A stretch of DNA of 64,000 nt, taken from CAZAAW01 sp964483325. Lineage in GTDB: Bacteria; Pseudomonadota; Alphaproteobacteria; Rhizobiales; Kaistiaceae. The stretch lies in the NCBI GenBank assembly GCA_964483325.1, contig CAZAAW010000005.1:62001-126000 (forward strand), in the 5' to 3' direction. The position numbers and the translations under genes were made by a program. The notes under the pieces are model-generated. The model worked only from the letters and a program-made list of their open reading frames with translations, had not been told where the DNA came from and did not search any database. Position 1 is the first letter of the stretch, and each line of letters opens with the position of its first letter. Of the stretch, positions 1-10,347 are shown piece by piece.

Positions 1-591
1 AGTCTCGAGGAGCGCGTGCCGCCCTGGCTGCGCGGCGGCGGCAAGGGCTGGATCACCGCCGAATATGGGATGCTGCCGCGCTCGACGTCAGAGCGCATGA
101 AGCGCGAGGCGAGCGCCGGCAAGCAGTCCGGCCGCACGCAGGAGATCCAGCGCCTGATCGGCCGGTCGCTGCGCTCGGTCGTCGACCTGACGGCGCTCGG
201 CGAGCGGCAGATCTCCATCGACTGCGACGTCATCCAGGCCGATGGCGGCACCCGCACGGCGTCGATCACCGGCGCCTGGGTGGCGCTGCATGACTGCCTC
301 GACTGGATGAAGGCCCGCTCGATGCTGACGAAGCCGGCGCTGCTCGACCATGTCGCGGCGGTGTCGGCCGGCATCTATCGCGGCGAGGCGGTGCTCGACC
401 TCGACTATCTGGAGGATTCGGAGGCCGAGACCGACGCCAATTTCGTCCTCACCGGCAACGGCGGCATCGTCGAAATCCAGGGCACGGCCGAGGGCGCGCC
501 GTTCTCGGAGGAGCAGTTCAGCGGCCTTCTCGCCATGGCGCGGACCGGCATTGCCGGCCTTGTCGAATTGCAGAAGCTGGCGATCCTGTGA
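1..591 (+). CDS. rph: Ribonuclease PH, 5' end cut by window
   Basis: RNase PH is a phosphorolytic 3'-5' exoribonuclease that trims the 3' ends of tRNA precursors in the cytoplasm. The frame is open from base 1 and 196 residues are present. The family is usually about 238 residues, so roughly the first 40 are outside the window. GWITAEYGMLPRST (fragment residues 16-29), the SGRTQEIQRLIGRSLR segment and SITGAWVAL are family hallmarks. The stop codon overlaps the GTG start of rdgB by four bases, so the two are translationally coupled. The rph-rdgB-hemW order is common in alphaproteobacteria. Confidence 0.96.
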   Translation, partial: SLEERVPPWLRGGGKGWITAEYGMLPRSTSERMKREASAGKQSGRTQEIQRLIGRSLRSVVDLTALGERQISIDCDVIQADGGTRTASITGAWVALHDCLDWMKARSMLTKPALLDHVAAVSAGIYRGEAVLDLDYLEDSEAETDANFVLTGNGGIVEIQGTAEGAPFSEEQFSGLLAMARTGIAGLVELQKLAIL

Positions 592-1238
592 ACGCTTCCG
601 TCCCGCTGCTGCGCCGGGGTGACAGGCTCGTCATCGCCAGCCACAATCCCGGCAAGGTGCGCGAGATCGACGAACTGATTCGCCCATACGGCATCGATGT
701 GGTTTCCGCGGCCGCGCTCGGCCTGCCGGAGCCGGAGGAGACCGGCGCGACCTTCGAGGAGAACGCGACGCTGAAGGCCGTCGCCGCCGCCACAGCCTCC
801 GGTCTGCCGGCGCTGGCCGATGATTCCGGCTTGTGCGTCGAGGCCCTCGGCGGCGATCCCGGCATCTACTCGGCCCGCTGGGCGGGGCCGACGAAGGATT
901 TCGACCAGGCGATGCGCAATATCGAGGAAAAGCTGCAGCAGCGCGGCGCCACGGCGCCGGAGCAGCGCCGCGCCCATTTCGTCGCCGTTCTCAGCCTGGC
1001 GCAGCCCGACGGCTCGGCGCGTCAATGGCGCGGCGAAATCCACGGCACGCTGGTCTGGCCGCCGCGCGGCACGGAGGGCTTCGGCTACGACCCGATGTTC
1101 CTGCCGGAGGGCGAGAGCCGCACCTTCGGCGAGATGAGCGCCACGGAAAAGCACGGCTGGAAGCCGGGCGGCACGGCGCTGTCGCACCGGGCGCGCGCCT
1201 TCCGGCTGTTCGCGCAATCCCTCGAAGCGGAGCGCTAG
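588..1238 (+). CDS. rdgB: XTP/dITP diphosphatase (RdgB/HAM1)
   Basis: House-cleaning pyrophosphatase that hydrolyses ITP, dITP and XTP so that deaminated purines are kept out of DNA and RNA. It has 216 residues, the normal family length. Visible signatures are the nucleotide-binding SHNPGK (residues 18-23), the ADDSGLCVEALGG block (Asp pair at 78-79) and the C-terminal SHRARA motif. The GTG start is chosen because it overlaps the rph stop (GTGA), leaving no room for another. hemW begins four bases after the stop, so the three genes probably form one transcript. Confidence 0.96.
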   Translation: MNASVPLLRRGDRLVIASHNPGKVREIDELIRPYGIDVVSAAALGLPEPEETGATFEENATLKAVAAATASGLPALADDSGLCVEALGGDPGIYSARWAGPTKDFDQAMRNIEEKLQQRGATAPEQRRAHFVAVLSLAQPDGSARQWRGEIHGTLVWPPRGTEGFGYDPMFLPEGESRTFGEMSATEKHGWKPGGTALSHRARAFRLFAQSLEAER

Positions 1239-1242
1239 AGGC

Positions 1243-2397
1243 TTGGCCAACCCGTCCGACGCCGGCTTCGGGGTCTACGTCCATTGGCCGTTCTGCGCCG
1301 CCAAGTGCCCCTATTGCGACTTCAATTCGCATGTCCGGCACGTCCCCGTCGACCAGGCCCGCTATGTCGAGGCGTTCCGGCGCGAGATCGCCACCACGGC
1401 GGCGCGCACGCCCGGCCGCACCGTCGGCAGCATCTTCATGGGTGGCGGCACGCCGTCGCTGATGCAACCGGCGACGGTCGGCGCCATCCTCGACGCCGTC
1501 GCCTCTGTCTGGACCGTCGCAGCCGATGCCGAGATCACCATGGAGGCCAATCCCTCCAGCGTCGAGGCGGAGCGCTTCCGCGGCTATCGCGCCGCCGGCG
1601 TCAACCGCGTGTCGCTCGGCGTCCAGGCGCTCAACGACAAGGACCTGCGCTTCCTCGGCCGCCTGCACAATGTCGCCGAGGCGCGGGCGGCGATCGCCAT
1701 TGCCACCAGCACCTTCGAGCGCACCAGCTTCGACCTCATCTATGCCCGTCCGGGCCAGACGATGGAGGCCTGGGGCGCCGAGCTTGCCGAGGCGCTGGCG
1801 ATGGCCTCGGACCATGTCTCGCTCTACCAGCTGACCATCGAGCCGGACACGCCCTTCGCGGCGCTTTACGACGCCGGCAAGCTGCAGCCGCCCGACGAGG
1901 AACTGGCCGCCGATCTCTACGCCCTGACGCAGGAGGTCTGCGACCGCGCCGGCCGTCCTGCCTACGAGATCTCCAACCATGCGGCGCCCGGCGCCGAATG
2001 CCGGCACAATCTCCTCTACTGGCGCTATGGCGAATATGCCGGCATCGGCCCCGGCGCCCATGGCCGGCTGCTGCTCGACGACGGGCGCCACGCCACGGCG
2101 ACGGCGCGCGAGCCGGAGAAATGGCTGGAGCGCGTCGAATCCTGGGGCGACGGGCTGGACAGCGACGAGCTGCTGACGCCGGAGGAGGAAGCGGACGAGA
2201 TGCTGCTGATGGGCCTGCGTCTCGTCGAGGGCATCGACCTTGCCCGCTACCAGCGCATCGCCGGCCGCAGCCTCGACCCGCGCCGTCTCAGCGAGCTGGT
2301 GCAATACGGCATGGTGGAAACGGTCGGCGGCAAGGTCCGCGCCACAAGGGCCGGCTCCTTCGTGCTCGACGCGGTGGTGGCCGACCTCGCGGCGTAG
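1243..2397 (+). CDS. hemW: HemW-type radical SAM protein
   Basis: Radical SAM protein of the HemW (YggW) family, a heme chaperone related to coproporphyrinogen III dehydrogenase HemN but lacking that activity in characterised members. It has 384 residues. The [4Fe-4S] cluster motif CxxxCxxC (Cys18, Cys22, Cys25, followed by DF) and the SAM-binding MGGGTPS segment are clear. The start is TTG four bases after the rdgB stop; no in-frame ATG lies nearby. These proteins are often misannotated as HemN; the three-residue spacing and the DF after the last cysteine favour HemW. Confidence 0.93.
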   Translation: MANPSDAGFGVYVHWPFCAAKCPYCDFNSHVRHVPVDQARYVEAFRREIATTAARTPGRTVGSIFMGGGTPSLMQPATVGAILDAVASVWTVAADAEITMEANPSSVEAERFRGYRAAGVNRVSLGVQALNDKDLRFLGRLHNVAEARAAIAIATSTFERTSFDLIYARPGQTMEAWGAELAEALAMASDHVSLYQLTIEPDTPFAALYDAGKLQPPDEELAADLYALTQEVCDRAGRPAYEISNHAAPGAECRHNLLYWRYGEYAGIGPGAHGRLLLDDGRHATATAREPEKWLERVESWGDGLDSDELLTPEEEADEMLLMGLRLVEGIDLARYQRIAGRSLDPRRLSELVQYGMVETVGGKVRATRAGSFVLDAVVADLAA

Positions 2398-2424
2398 GGC
2401 TCCGTAACCGTCAGGGAGCTCACG

Positions 2425-2465
2425 CCCATCCTCACCCTCCCGTTCCGGTGAGGGATGGGTGCACG
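2425..2465. repeat. Dispersed intergenic palindromic repeat, copy 1
   Basis: GC-rich imperfect palindrome between hemW and the pnp terminator, with facing arms of the type CATCCTCACC and GGTGAGGGATG. Bases 2441-2461 read on the minus strand are identical over 21 bases to 63700-63720 on the plus strand, so this is a member of a dispersed family. It may form a structured RNA end for the hemW transcript, but no T-tract follows it on the plus strand. Confidence 0.6.
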
Positions 2466-2530
2466 TTCTGCACCGTAGTCGCTGGCTCATACCGCCCACG
2501 CAGCTGAGCGATAATGCGGGGTGCTTCGGA

Positions 2531-2565
2531 AACAAAAAGCGCGGAGGCCGTTGGGCCTCCGCGCT
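2531..2565 (-). terminator. Rho-independent terminator of pnp
   Basis: A perfect 12-bp stem (2538-2549 with 2554-2565) has a four-base loop. On the minus strand it is followed by a T-rich run (complement of 2531-2537). It lies 28 bases beyond the pnp stop and fits an intrinsic terminator closing the rpsO-pnp transcription unit. Confidence 0.9.
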
Positions 2566-2593
2566 GATCTATTCAGTCCTGCCGTGCTGCGGG

Positions 2594-4732
<2,139 letters not shown>

Positions 4733-4986
4733 GTCCTGTCCCTTTCATACGGACGGGGACCGCGGACAGAGCCATGGACAAGACGGCGGGAAGCTCCTGG
4801 GCGGGAAAAGCGTCCGGCGATCCTGCCATGACCCTGCGGCGATCCGTAGCGGTCACACGGCGGCCCCATGCCGCCGTGGCAGTTCGCGGGGCCGGCCGCA
4901 GCGGCCACACCCCGTCTTTTTGGTCGTGGAGAACGATCCCATGCGGAGCCGGCGGACAGCCGGCCGTCCGCGATCGTGCTCCTGCC
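4733..4986. other. Non-coding spacer upstream of pnp
   Basis: No open frame here looks like a gene. The stretch would carry the 5' leader of the pnp mRNA on the minus strand and possibly a pnp promoter; no convincing -35/-10 pair could be assigned by eye. Confidence 0.5.
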
Positions 4987-5023
4987 TCAGAGCGCGATCC
5001 GATCAAGTCGGATCACGCTCTGA
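4987..5023. repeat. Palindromic intergenic element (GATCCGA type)
   Basis: A 16-bp inverted repeat with one mismatch (4987-5002 with 5008-5023) and a five-base loop. Its core GAGCGxGATCCGA resembles the adjacent GAGCATGATC element and the short palindromic repeats scattered through Rhizobiales genomes. It lies between rpsO and pnp and could shape or stop the rpsO transcript. Confidence 0.7.
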
Positions 5024-5039
5024 CCTCCGGTCCTTGGTG

Positions 5040-5089
5040 GAGCATGATCTTTCTCGAAAAACCGGAATCCACTTTTTCGGATCATGCTC
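5040..5089. repeat. GAGCATGATC palindromic element at the rpsO 3' end
   Basis: The outer arms GAGCATGATC (5040-5049) and GATCATGCTC (5080-5089) are perfectly complementary, and the interior carries a second complementary pair of A/T-rich segments. Sequences of this type are very common between genes in Rhizobiales. The right arm touches the first base of the rpsO stop codon, so the rpsO mRNA would end in this hairpin, which probably stabilises or terminates it. Confidence 0.75.
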
Positions 5090-5358
5090 TAGCGCCTGAG
5101 GCCGAGGCGTTCGATGAGCGTGCGGTAGCGCGCTTCGTCGCTGTTGCGAAGGTAGTCGAGCAGGCTGCGCCGCTGGCTGACGAGCCGCAGCAGGCCGCGC
5201 CGGGAATGGTTGTCCTTGGCGTGGGTCTTGAAGTGCTCGGTCAGGTTGGCGATGCGCTCGGACAGAATGGCCACTTGGACCTCCGGCGAGCCGGTATCGT
5301 TGCCGCCGGTGGCGTATTCCTTGATGAGTGCCTGCTTGCGATCTGCAGTGATCGACAT
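5089..5358 (-). CDS. rpsO: 30S ribosomal protein S15
   Basis: Small-subunit protein that binds the central domain of 16S rRNA early in assembly. It has 89 residues, exactly the family length. The start MSITADRK is chosen over an upstream in-frame codon because of family length and because AAGGGA sits at good Shine-Dalgarno distance. TGSPEVQVAIL, HFKTHAKDNHSRRGLL and the closing LGLRR are family signatures. It is the usual gene between truB and pnp. Confidence 0.98.
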   Translation of the reverse strand: MSITADRKQALIKEYATGGNDTGSPEVQVAILSERIANLTEHFKTHAKDNHSRRGLLRLVSQRRSLLDYLRNSDEARYRTLIERLGLRR

Positions 5359-5895
5359 CGGTGTCCCTTGGCTGCAAGGGCCGCCCGGTCCGCACAAGGG
5401 ACGGTGGCCCGCTTCTGAAAAGGCGGCTTCGTGACCTGGTCGTTCCGGGAAGCGGGTCGGAAACGGATCGGCTTGGCCGCCGCTTGTGCCGCCCGCGAGG
5501 GGCGGCGCTGGCGCCTTGCAGGTGGCGGCGGGCCGGGATGTCGTCCAGCGCGGTCACGCAACAAGGCAAGCGGCCGCCGAACCCTCTCGGCAGCCACGTG
5601 CCGCCTATATGGCGCAGCGCAAGGAAAATTGCCAGCGAAATTGCTTGTCCCCGCCGCAGCCTCTGCCGGCGGGCCGCGGCCTGCAGGCCGGCAGCGAAAC
5701 GGCGCCCGCCCGGGCAAGCCGGACGGACGCCGCTGGGACGCCTCAGGGCTTTGGGGCGGACTAGAACCTGAAGCGCCCGCTCGCGACAGGTCGCGATCGT
5801 GCTTCCCCCTACAGGAGCCGCCTGTCACCGTTGATCCCCGTTCAGGGGGGTCAACGGCAATGTGAGCGCTTCGGGCCGGGGCGTGTGTTTCAACG
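5359..5895. other. Long truB-rpsO spacer, no gene seen
   Basis: This 537-base stretch has several GC-biased open frames on both strands, but none has a ribosome-binding site, a recognisable protein or normal codon logic. It probably holds the rpsO promoter and 5' leader on the minus strand; S15 is autoregulated through its leader in many bacteria. The only clear structure is the hairpin at 5828-5857. Confidence 0.5.
5828..5857 (-). other. Strong hairpin downstream of truB
   Basis: A 12-bp stem (5828-5839 with 5846-5857, one wobble pair) has a short loop and lies 39 bases past the truB stop. There is no T-run on the minus strand, so it is more likely an mRNA 3'-end stabiliser or leader element than a simple intrinsic terminator. 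Confidence 0.5.
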
Positions 5896-6807
5896 TCAGA
5901 GATTGAAGACGCGCTTCGGGTGCAGCGCGCCCTGGTCGATGTCGCCGATGGCGAGCAGGCGGCCGGCCGATGTGGCATAGGCCATGCCGCCCAGATAGGG
6001 CGCATCGCGGCCGCGCAGCAGCACCGGCTGGCCGCGCATGACGCGGCCGGCATCGGCCCCGGTGAGGGCGATCTCGGGCAGGTCGAACAGGGCGTCGGCG
6101 ACCGGCCGCAGATAGGCGTCGCAGGCCTGCGGCCCCTCCTCGGCGGCGGCCTGCAGGTCGGCCAGCGGCACCAGGCTTATCTCGTCGAACGGCCCGACGA
6201 CCAGGCGCCGCAGCGCCGTCACATGACCGAACGTGCCGAGCCGCAGGCCGAGGTCGCGGGCCAGCGAGCGGACATAGGTGCCTTTGCCGCATTCGGCCTC
6301 CAGAACGGCCGTATCGGCGTCGGCAGCGATGAGGTCGAGGCGGTGGATGCTCACCGGCCGCGCCTCCAGCGTCACAGTCTCACCGTCGCGGGCAAGGTCG
6401 TAGGCCCGCTCGCCGTCGATCTTCAGCGCCGAGTAGACCGGCGGCACCTGCATGATGTCGCCGGTGAAGTGCGGCAGCGCCGCGGCGACGGCCTCCGCCG
6501 TCGGCCGGTGATCGGAGCTGGCGATGGGCTGCCCCTCGGCATCGTCGGTGTCGGTCTGGACGCCCCAGCGCACGGTGAAGCGGTAGACCTTGCGGCCGTC
6601 CTGCACGAAAGGCACGGTCTTCGTCGCCTCGCCGAGGGCGATCGGCAGGCAGCCCGAGGCGAGCGGATCGAGCGTACCGGCATGGCCGGCCTTGTTCGAG
6701 CCGAACAGGCGGCGGACCACCGACACGGCCTGGGTCGAGGTCATCCCGACCGGCTTGTCGAGGATCAGCCAGCCGGAAACGTCACGGCCCTTCCTGGTGC
6801 GGCCCAT
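5896..6807 (-). CDS. truB: tRNA pseudouridine(55) synthase
   Basis: Makes pseudouridine 55 in the T-loop of tRNAs. It has 303 residues. The catalytic aspartate lies in GHAGTLDPLASG (Asp47), preceded by the ILDKPVGMTS motif. KVYRFTVRWGVQTDTDDAEG and KGTYVRSLARDLG are further TruB signatures, and a PUA-like C-terminus closes it. It lies 26 bases downstream of rbfA in the nusA-infB-rbfA-truB order shared by most bacteria. Confidence 0.97.
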   Translation of the reverse strand: MGRTRKGRDVSGWLILDKPVGMTSTQAVSVVRRLFGSNKAGHAGTLDPLASGCLPIALGEATKTVPFVQDGRKVYRFTVRWGVQTDTDDAEGQPIASSDHRPTAEAVAAALPHFTGDIMQVPPVYSALKIDGERAYDLARDGETVTLEARPVSIHRLDLIAADADTAVLEAECGKGTYVRSLARDLGLRLGTFGHVTALRRLVVGPFDEISLVPLADLQAAAEEGPQACDAYLRPVADALFDLPEIALTGADAGRVMRGQPVLLRGRDAPYLGGMAYATSAGRLLAIGDIDQGALHPKRVFNL

Positions 6808-6833
6808 GGCGCGTCGTTCCTTCCTGAGAGGGG

Positions 6834-7256
6834 TTATTCGTCGTCGGTTTCGCCGGCGGCATCCGGCGCGGCGCCGGTGTCGCGGCTTACTCCGGGGCTG
6901 CGCAGCAGGGCGTCGATGTGGGCGCCGCGGTCGAAGGAATCGTCCAGCCGGAAGCGCAGGTCCGGCGCATAGCGCAGGTCGATGCGATGCGCCACCTCGC
7001 CGCGCAGGAAGCGCTTGTTGCGCTCCAGCGCCGCGACGATCGCCTGGCTGTTCTCGCCACCGAGCGGCACGACATAGCAGGTGGCAAGCCGCAGGTCGGC
7101 CGACATCGCCACTTCCGGCACGGTGACGATAGTGTCGGCCAGAGCGTCATCCTGCACGTCGCCGCGCGACAGGATCTCCGCCAGCGCGTGACGGACAAGC
7201 TCGCCGACGCGCAACTGGCGCTGGGATGGTCCCTTCGATGACGGCCGCACCGCCAT
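6834..7256 (-). CDS. rbfA: 30S ribosome-binding factor A
   Basis: Late 30S maturation factor needed for efficient 16S rRNA processing and growth in the cold. It has 140 residues starting at MAVRPSSKG. The frame stays open upstream, but that extension covers the repeat region and is not family sequence. RVGELVRHALAEIL, the ATCYVVPLGG strand and LRYAPDLRFRLDDS are typical of the KH-like fold. An unstructured acidic tail of about 25 residues follows. It is separated from infB by a stray antitoxin-like gene and two repeats, which is unusual. Confidence 0.95.
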   Translation of the reverse strand: MAVRPSSKGPSQRQLRVGELVRHALAEILSRGDVQDDALADTIVTVPEVAMSADLRLATCYVVPLGGENSQAIVAALERNKRFLRGEVAHRIDLRYAPDLRFRLDDSFDRGAHIDALLRSPGVSRDTGAAPDAAGETDDE

Positions 7257-7275
7257 GATCGTACTGGTCCTTTCT

Positions 7276-7310
7276 CGTAGGGTGGGCAGGGCGAAGCCTT
7301 GCCCACGCGG
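7276..7310. repeat. GTGGGCAAG inverted repeat, copy A
   Basis: The plus strand reads CGTAGGGTGGGCA ... TTGCCCACGCGG. The reverse complement matches the copies at 7661-7690 and 41654-41693 in both arms. It sits directly downstream (minus strand) of the antitoxin-like gene, where a toxin gene would normally be. Confidence 0.65.
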
Positions 7311-7353
7311 ACATACGATGCCCGCGATTGACCGGGTGGGCCTTGCCCGTCCG

Positions 7354-7581
7354 TCATCGGCTTCGATAACGCGCGAAGAGCTCTTCGATCTCTTCGTCCG
7401 AGGCGAAGCGGCCCAGACGTTCGTCTTCGGCACTTTGCTCAAGCGCGGCGATATCCTCTTCCGATAGAGGGAAAAGATCGAATTGCCGTTCAATCTTCGC
7501 CAACGAGCGCAGCACTTCTGTCTGGGCCTCAGCCGGCCAGGCTTCGACCCGCTGCAACAGGTCCTTCAGATCCGCGTTCAT
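7354..7581 (-). CDS. Orphan antitoxin-like protein
   Basis: A 75-residue acidic, mostly helical protein. The start MNADLKDLLQRVEAWP is chosen on length and pattern; the frame is open upstream through repeat DNA. The layout resembles small type II antitoxins (RelB/Phd-like or the uncharacterised families that precede RelE/ParE toxins): an N-terminal AWPAEAQTEVLRSLAKIE helix, then an LSEEDIAALEQSAEDERLGRFASDEEIEELFARY tail in two helical stretches. No toxin follows. The frame beginning in its ATGA overlap runs straight into a dispersed repeat. The gene interrupts the conserved infB-rbfA junction and is bracketed by two copies of one repeat, suggesting a late insertion with loss of the toxin. 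Family assignment is by pattern only. Confidence 0.6.
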   Translation of the reverse strand: MNADLKDLLQRVEAWPAEAQTEVLRSLAKIERQFDLFPLSEEDIAALEQSAEDERLGRFASDEEIEELFARYRSR

Positions 7582-7660
7582 TGCTGCCTCTGGTGAGCCA
7601 CTTGCGACGCGCAGCAGGCGCAGCCATGCCAGGCGGGTCTTCTCGCCACGCCGTCGGTTC

Positions 7661-7690
7661 GCCGCGTGGGCAAGCCAGCTTGCCCACCCC
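7661..7690. repeat. GTGGGCAAG inverted repeat, copy B
   Basis: A perfect 9-bp hairpin: GTGGGCAAG at 7666-7674 pairs with 7679-7687 across a four-base loop. The left side GCCGCGTGGGCAAG is identical over 14 bases to 41654-41667. It lies between the infB stop and the antitoxin-like gene. Confidence 0.7.
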
Positions 7691-7710
7691 ACAAAGGGGC
7701 AGCGGCCGCC

Positions 7711-10347
7711 TTACAGCGACCGCTTGACCTCCTCGACGCGGTAGCACTCGATGACGTCGCCGGCGCGCATGTCCTCGTATTTCTCGAAGGCCATGCCGCA
7801 TTCCTGGCCCGCCTGCACCTCGCGCACTTCGTCCTTGAAGCGCTTGAGGGTCGACAGCTTGCCCTCGTGGATCACCACGTTGTCGCGGATGAGGCGGACA
7901 TTGGCGCCGCGCTCCACGACGCCGTCGGTGACGCGGCAGCCGGCGACCTTGCCGACCTTGGAGATGTTGAAGATCTCCAGGATCTCGGCATTGCCGAGCA
8001 TCGTCTCGCGCCGCTCCGGCGTGAGCAGGCCCGACATCGCCGCCTTCACGTCATCCACGAGGTTGTAGATGATGTTGTAGTAGCGGATCTCGACGCCGTC
8101 GCGCTCCGCCGCCGCCCGTGCCTGGGCATTGGCGCGCACGTTGAAGCCGATGATGGCGGCGCTCGACGCGGCGGCCAGCGTCACGTCCGACTCGGTGACG
8201 CCGCCGACGCCGGAATGGATGATGCGTGCCGCCACCTCGCTGGTGCCGAGCTGCTCCAGGGCGCCGGCAATGGCCTCGATCGAGCCCTGCACGTCGCCCT
8301 TGATGACCAGCGGGAATTCCTTGCGGCCCGTGGTCTGGAGCTGGTTCATCATCTGCTCGAGCGAGCCGCGGGCGCCGGTCATGCGGGCCTGCGCCTTCTC
8401 GCGCTTCTGGCGCTGGCGGTAGTCGGCGATCTCGCGGGCCCGCGCCTCGTTCTCGACCACCGCGAAGCGGTCGCCGGCATCGGGCGCGCCCTGGAAGCCG
8501 AGCACCTCGACCGGCATCGACGGCGGTGCTTCGGTGACCGTGGCGCCCTTGTCGTTGACGAGGGCGCGGACGCGGCCCCATTCGGCGCCGGCGACGATGA
8601 TGTCGCCGCTCCGCAGCGTACCGCGCTGCACCAGAACGGTGGCGACCGGGCCGCGGCCACGGTCGAGTTTCGCCTCGATGACGGTGCCTTCGGCCGCCTG
8701 GTCGGGATTGGACTTGAGGTCCATCACCTCGGCCTGCAGCAGGATCGTCTCCAGCAGCTTGTCGAGATTGGTGCCCTTGGTCGCCGACACCTCGACGTCC
8801 AGCACCTCGCCGCCCATCGATTCGACGAACACCTCGTGCTGCAGCAGCTCGGTGCGGACGCGGTTCGGGTCGGCGTCCGGCTTGTCGATCTTGTTGATGG
8901 CGACGATGATCGGCACCTTCGCCGCCTTGGCGTGGTTGATGGCCTCGATCGTCTGCGGCATGACGCCGTCATCGGCCGCCACCACCAGCACGACGATGTC
9001 CGTCGCCTTGGCGCCGCGGGCGCGCATGGCGGTGAACGCGGCGTGGCCGGGCGTGTCGATGAAGGTGATCTTCTGGCCGTTCTGCTCGACCTGGTAGGCG
9101 CCGATATGCTGGGTGATGCCGCCGGCCTCGCCGCTCACAACGCTGGTCTTGCGGATGGCGTCGAGCAGCGACGTCTTGCCGTGGTCGACATGGCCCATGA
9201 TGGTCACCACCGGCGGACGCGGCGTCGTGTCGACGGCCTCGTTGGCGGCGGCGAACAGGCCTTCCTCGACGTCGGCTTCCGAGACGCGCTTCACCGTGTG
9301 GCCGAATTCCTCGGCGATGAGCTGCGCCAGATCGGCGTCGATGATGTCGCCGGCCTTCAAGAGCTGCCCCTGCTTCATCAGGTAGCCGATGATGGCATTG
9401 GCGCGCTCGGCCATGCGGTTCGACAGTTCCTGGATGGTGATCGTCTCGGGGACGACCACCTCGCGTGTCACCTTCTCGCGCTGCACCGGCTGGCGGCTGC
9501 GGGCGCGGATGCGCTCCTGCTTGCGCTTCCAGGCTGCGACCGAACGCTCGCGCTCGCTGTCGTCGAGCGCGTTGGTCAGCGTCAGCCGCGAGCGGCCGCT
9601 GCGATCGGGCACATCCTTGCGGGCCGGCTTGACCTCGGCCACTGGAGCGCGTCCCGTCTTGACGCGGCCGCCGAGCGCGCTGCGCGCCGGACGCTCGTCA
9701 TCGTCGCCGTCGGTGCGCGGGGCCACCGGGGCGCGGCGCGGTGCGCCACGATCCTCGGCCGGCGGCGCCTGCACTTCGGTCGGGCCGAGCCGCTTGCGGG
9801 CGATCTCCTCGGCGCGCGCCGTGGCTTCGGCTTCCACCTTGCGGCGGGCCTCTTCCTCGGCGCGGCGCTTCTCCGCCTCGGCGGCCTCGCGCGCCTGGCG
9901 CTCGGCCTCCTCGGCGCGCTGGCGCGCGGCGATCTCCGCGTCGCGGCGCTCCTGCGCCTCGCGAACGCGGGCATCGGCCAGCGCCCTGGCGCGGGCATCG
10001 AGCTCGCCGCCGGACAGGCGGTTGAGGATCACGCCCGAGCGCGGCTGCGGCCGCGGCGTCTGGCGCGGCTCGCTCGCCATGGGTTTCACGGCCGGCGGCG
10101 GCGGTGTCTGGCTCGGCGTCTGCTGACGGGTGGCGGCAGCTGCGCCCGCTGCGCCGACCGGCTCGGGCTTGTCGCCCGGCACCACGACGCGCGGCCGCTT
10201 GATGCGCTCCACCTGCACTGTGTTGGTACGCCCATGCGAGAAGCTCTGGCGCACGGTATCCCGCTCCAGGGCCGGACGCTTCAGGCCGAGGGTCTTCTTC
10301 GGGGTCACGCTGAGAGTCTTGTCGCTGGAATTCTTGCCGTCAGTCAT
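7711..10347 (-). CDS. infB: Translation initiation factor IF-2
   Basis: GTPase that places initiator tRNA on the ribosome. It has 878 residues, within the range for alphaproteobacteria. The first 300 residues are a low-complexity region with a long charged Ala/Arg/Glu coiled-coil-like stretch (about 110-195). An IF2_N segment follows near 300-350, then the G domain with GHVDHGKT at 385-392, DTPGHAAF and NKID, and domains II-IV. It starts in an ATGA overlap with the ylxR stop, so its translation is coupled to the rimP-nusA-ylxR genes. Confidence 0.98.
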   Translation of the reverse strand: MTDGKNSSDKTLSVTPKKTLGLKRPALERDTVRQSFSHGRTNTVQVERIKRPRVVVPGDKPEPVGAAGAAAATRQQTPSQTPPPPAVKPMASEPRQTPRPQPRSGVILNRLSGGELDARARALADARVREAQERRDAEIAARQRAEEAERQAREAAEAEKRRAEEEARRKVEAEATARAEEIARKRLGPTEVQAPPAEDRGAPRRAPVAPRTDGDDDERPARSALGGRVKTGRAPVAEVKPARKDVPDRSGRSRLTLTNALDDSERERSVAAWKRKQERIRARSRQPVQREKVTREVVVPETITIQELSNRMAERANAIIGYLMKQGQLLKAGDIIDADLAQLIAEEFGHTVKRVSEADVEEGLFAAANEAVDTTPRPPVVTIMGHVDHGKTSLLDAIRKTSVVSGEAGGITQHIGAYQVEQNGQKITFIDTPGHAAFTAMRARGAKATDIVVLVVAADDGVMPQTIEAINHAKAAKVPIIVAINKIDKPDADPNRVRTELLQHEVFVESMGGEVLDVEVSATKGTNLDKLLETILLQAEVMDLKSNPDQAAEGTVIEAKLDRGRGPVATVLVQRGTLRSGDIIVAGAEWGRVRALVNDKGATVTEAPPSMPVEVLGFQGAPDAGDRFAVVENEARAREIADYRQRQKREKAQARMTGARGSLEQMMNQLQTTGRKEFPLVIKGDVQGSIEAIAGALEQLGTSEVAARIIHSGVGGVTESDVTLAAASSAAIIGFNVRANAQARAAAERDGVEIRYYNIIYNLVDDVKAAMSGLLTPERRETMLGNAEILEIFNISKVGKVAGCRVTDGVVERGANVRLIRDNVVIHEGKLSTLKRFKDEVREVQAGQECGMAFEKYEDMRAGDVIECYRVEEVKRSL

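Noticed and set aside
5398..5865. Open frames of about 90-145 codons between rpsO and truB
   Set aside because: Arg/Gly/Ala-rich, overlapping in several frames on both strands, no ribosome-binding site and no recognisable protein.
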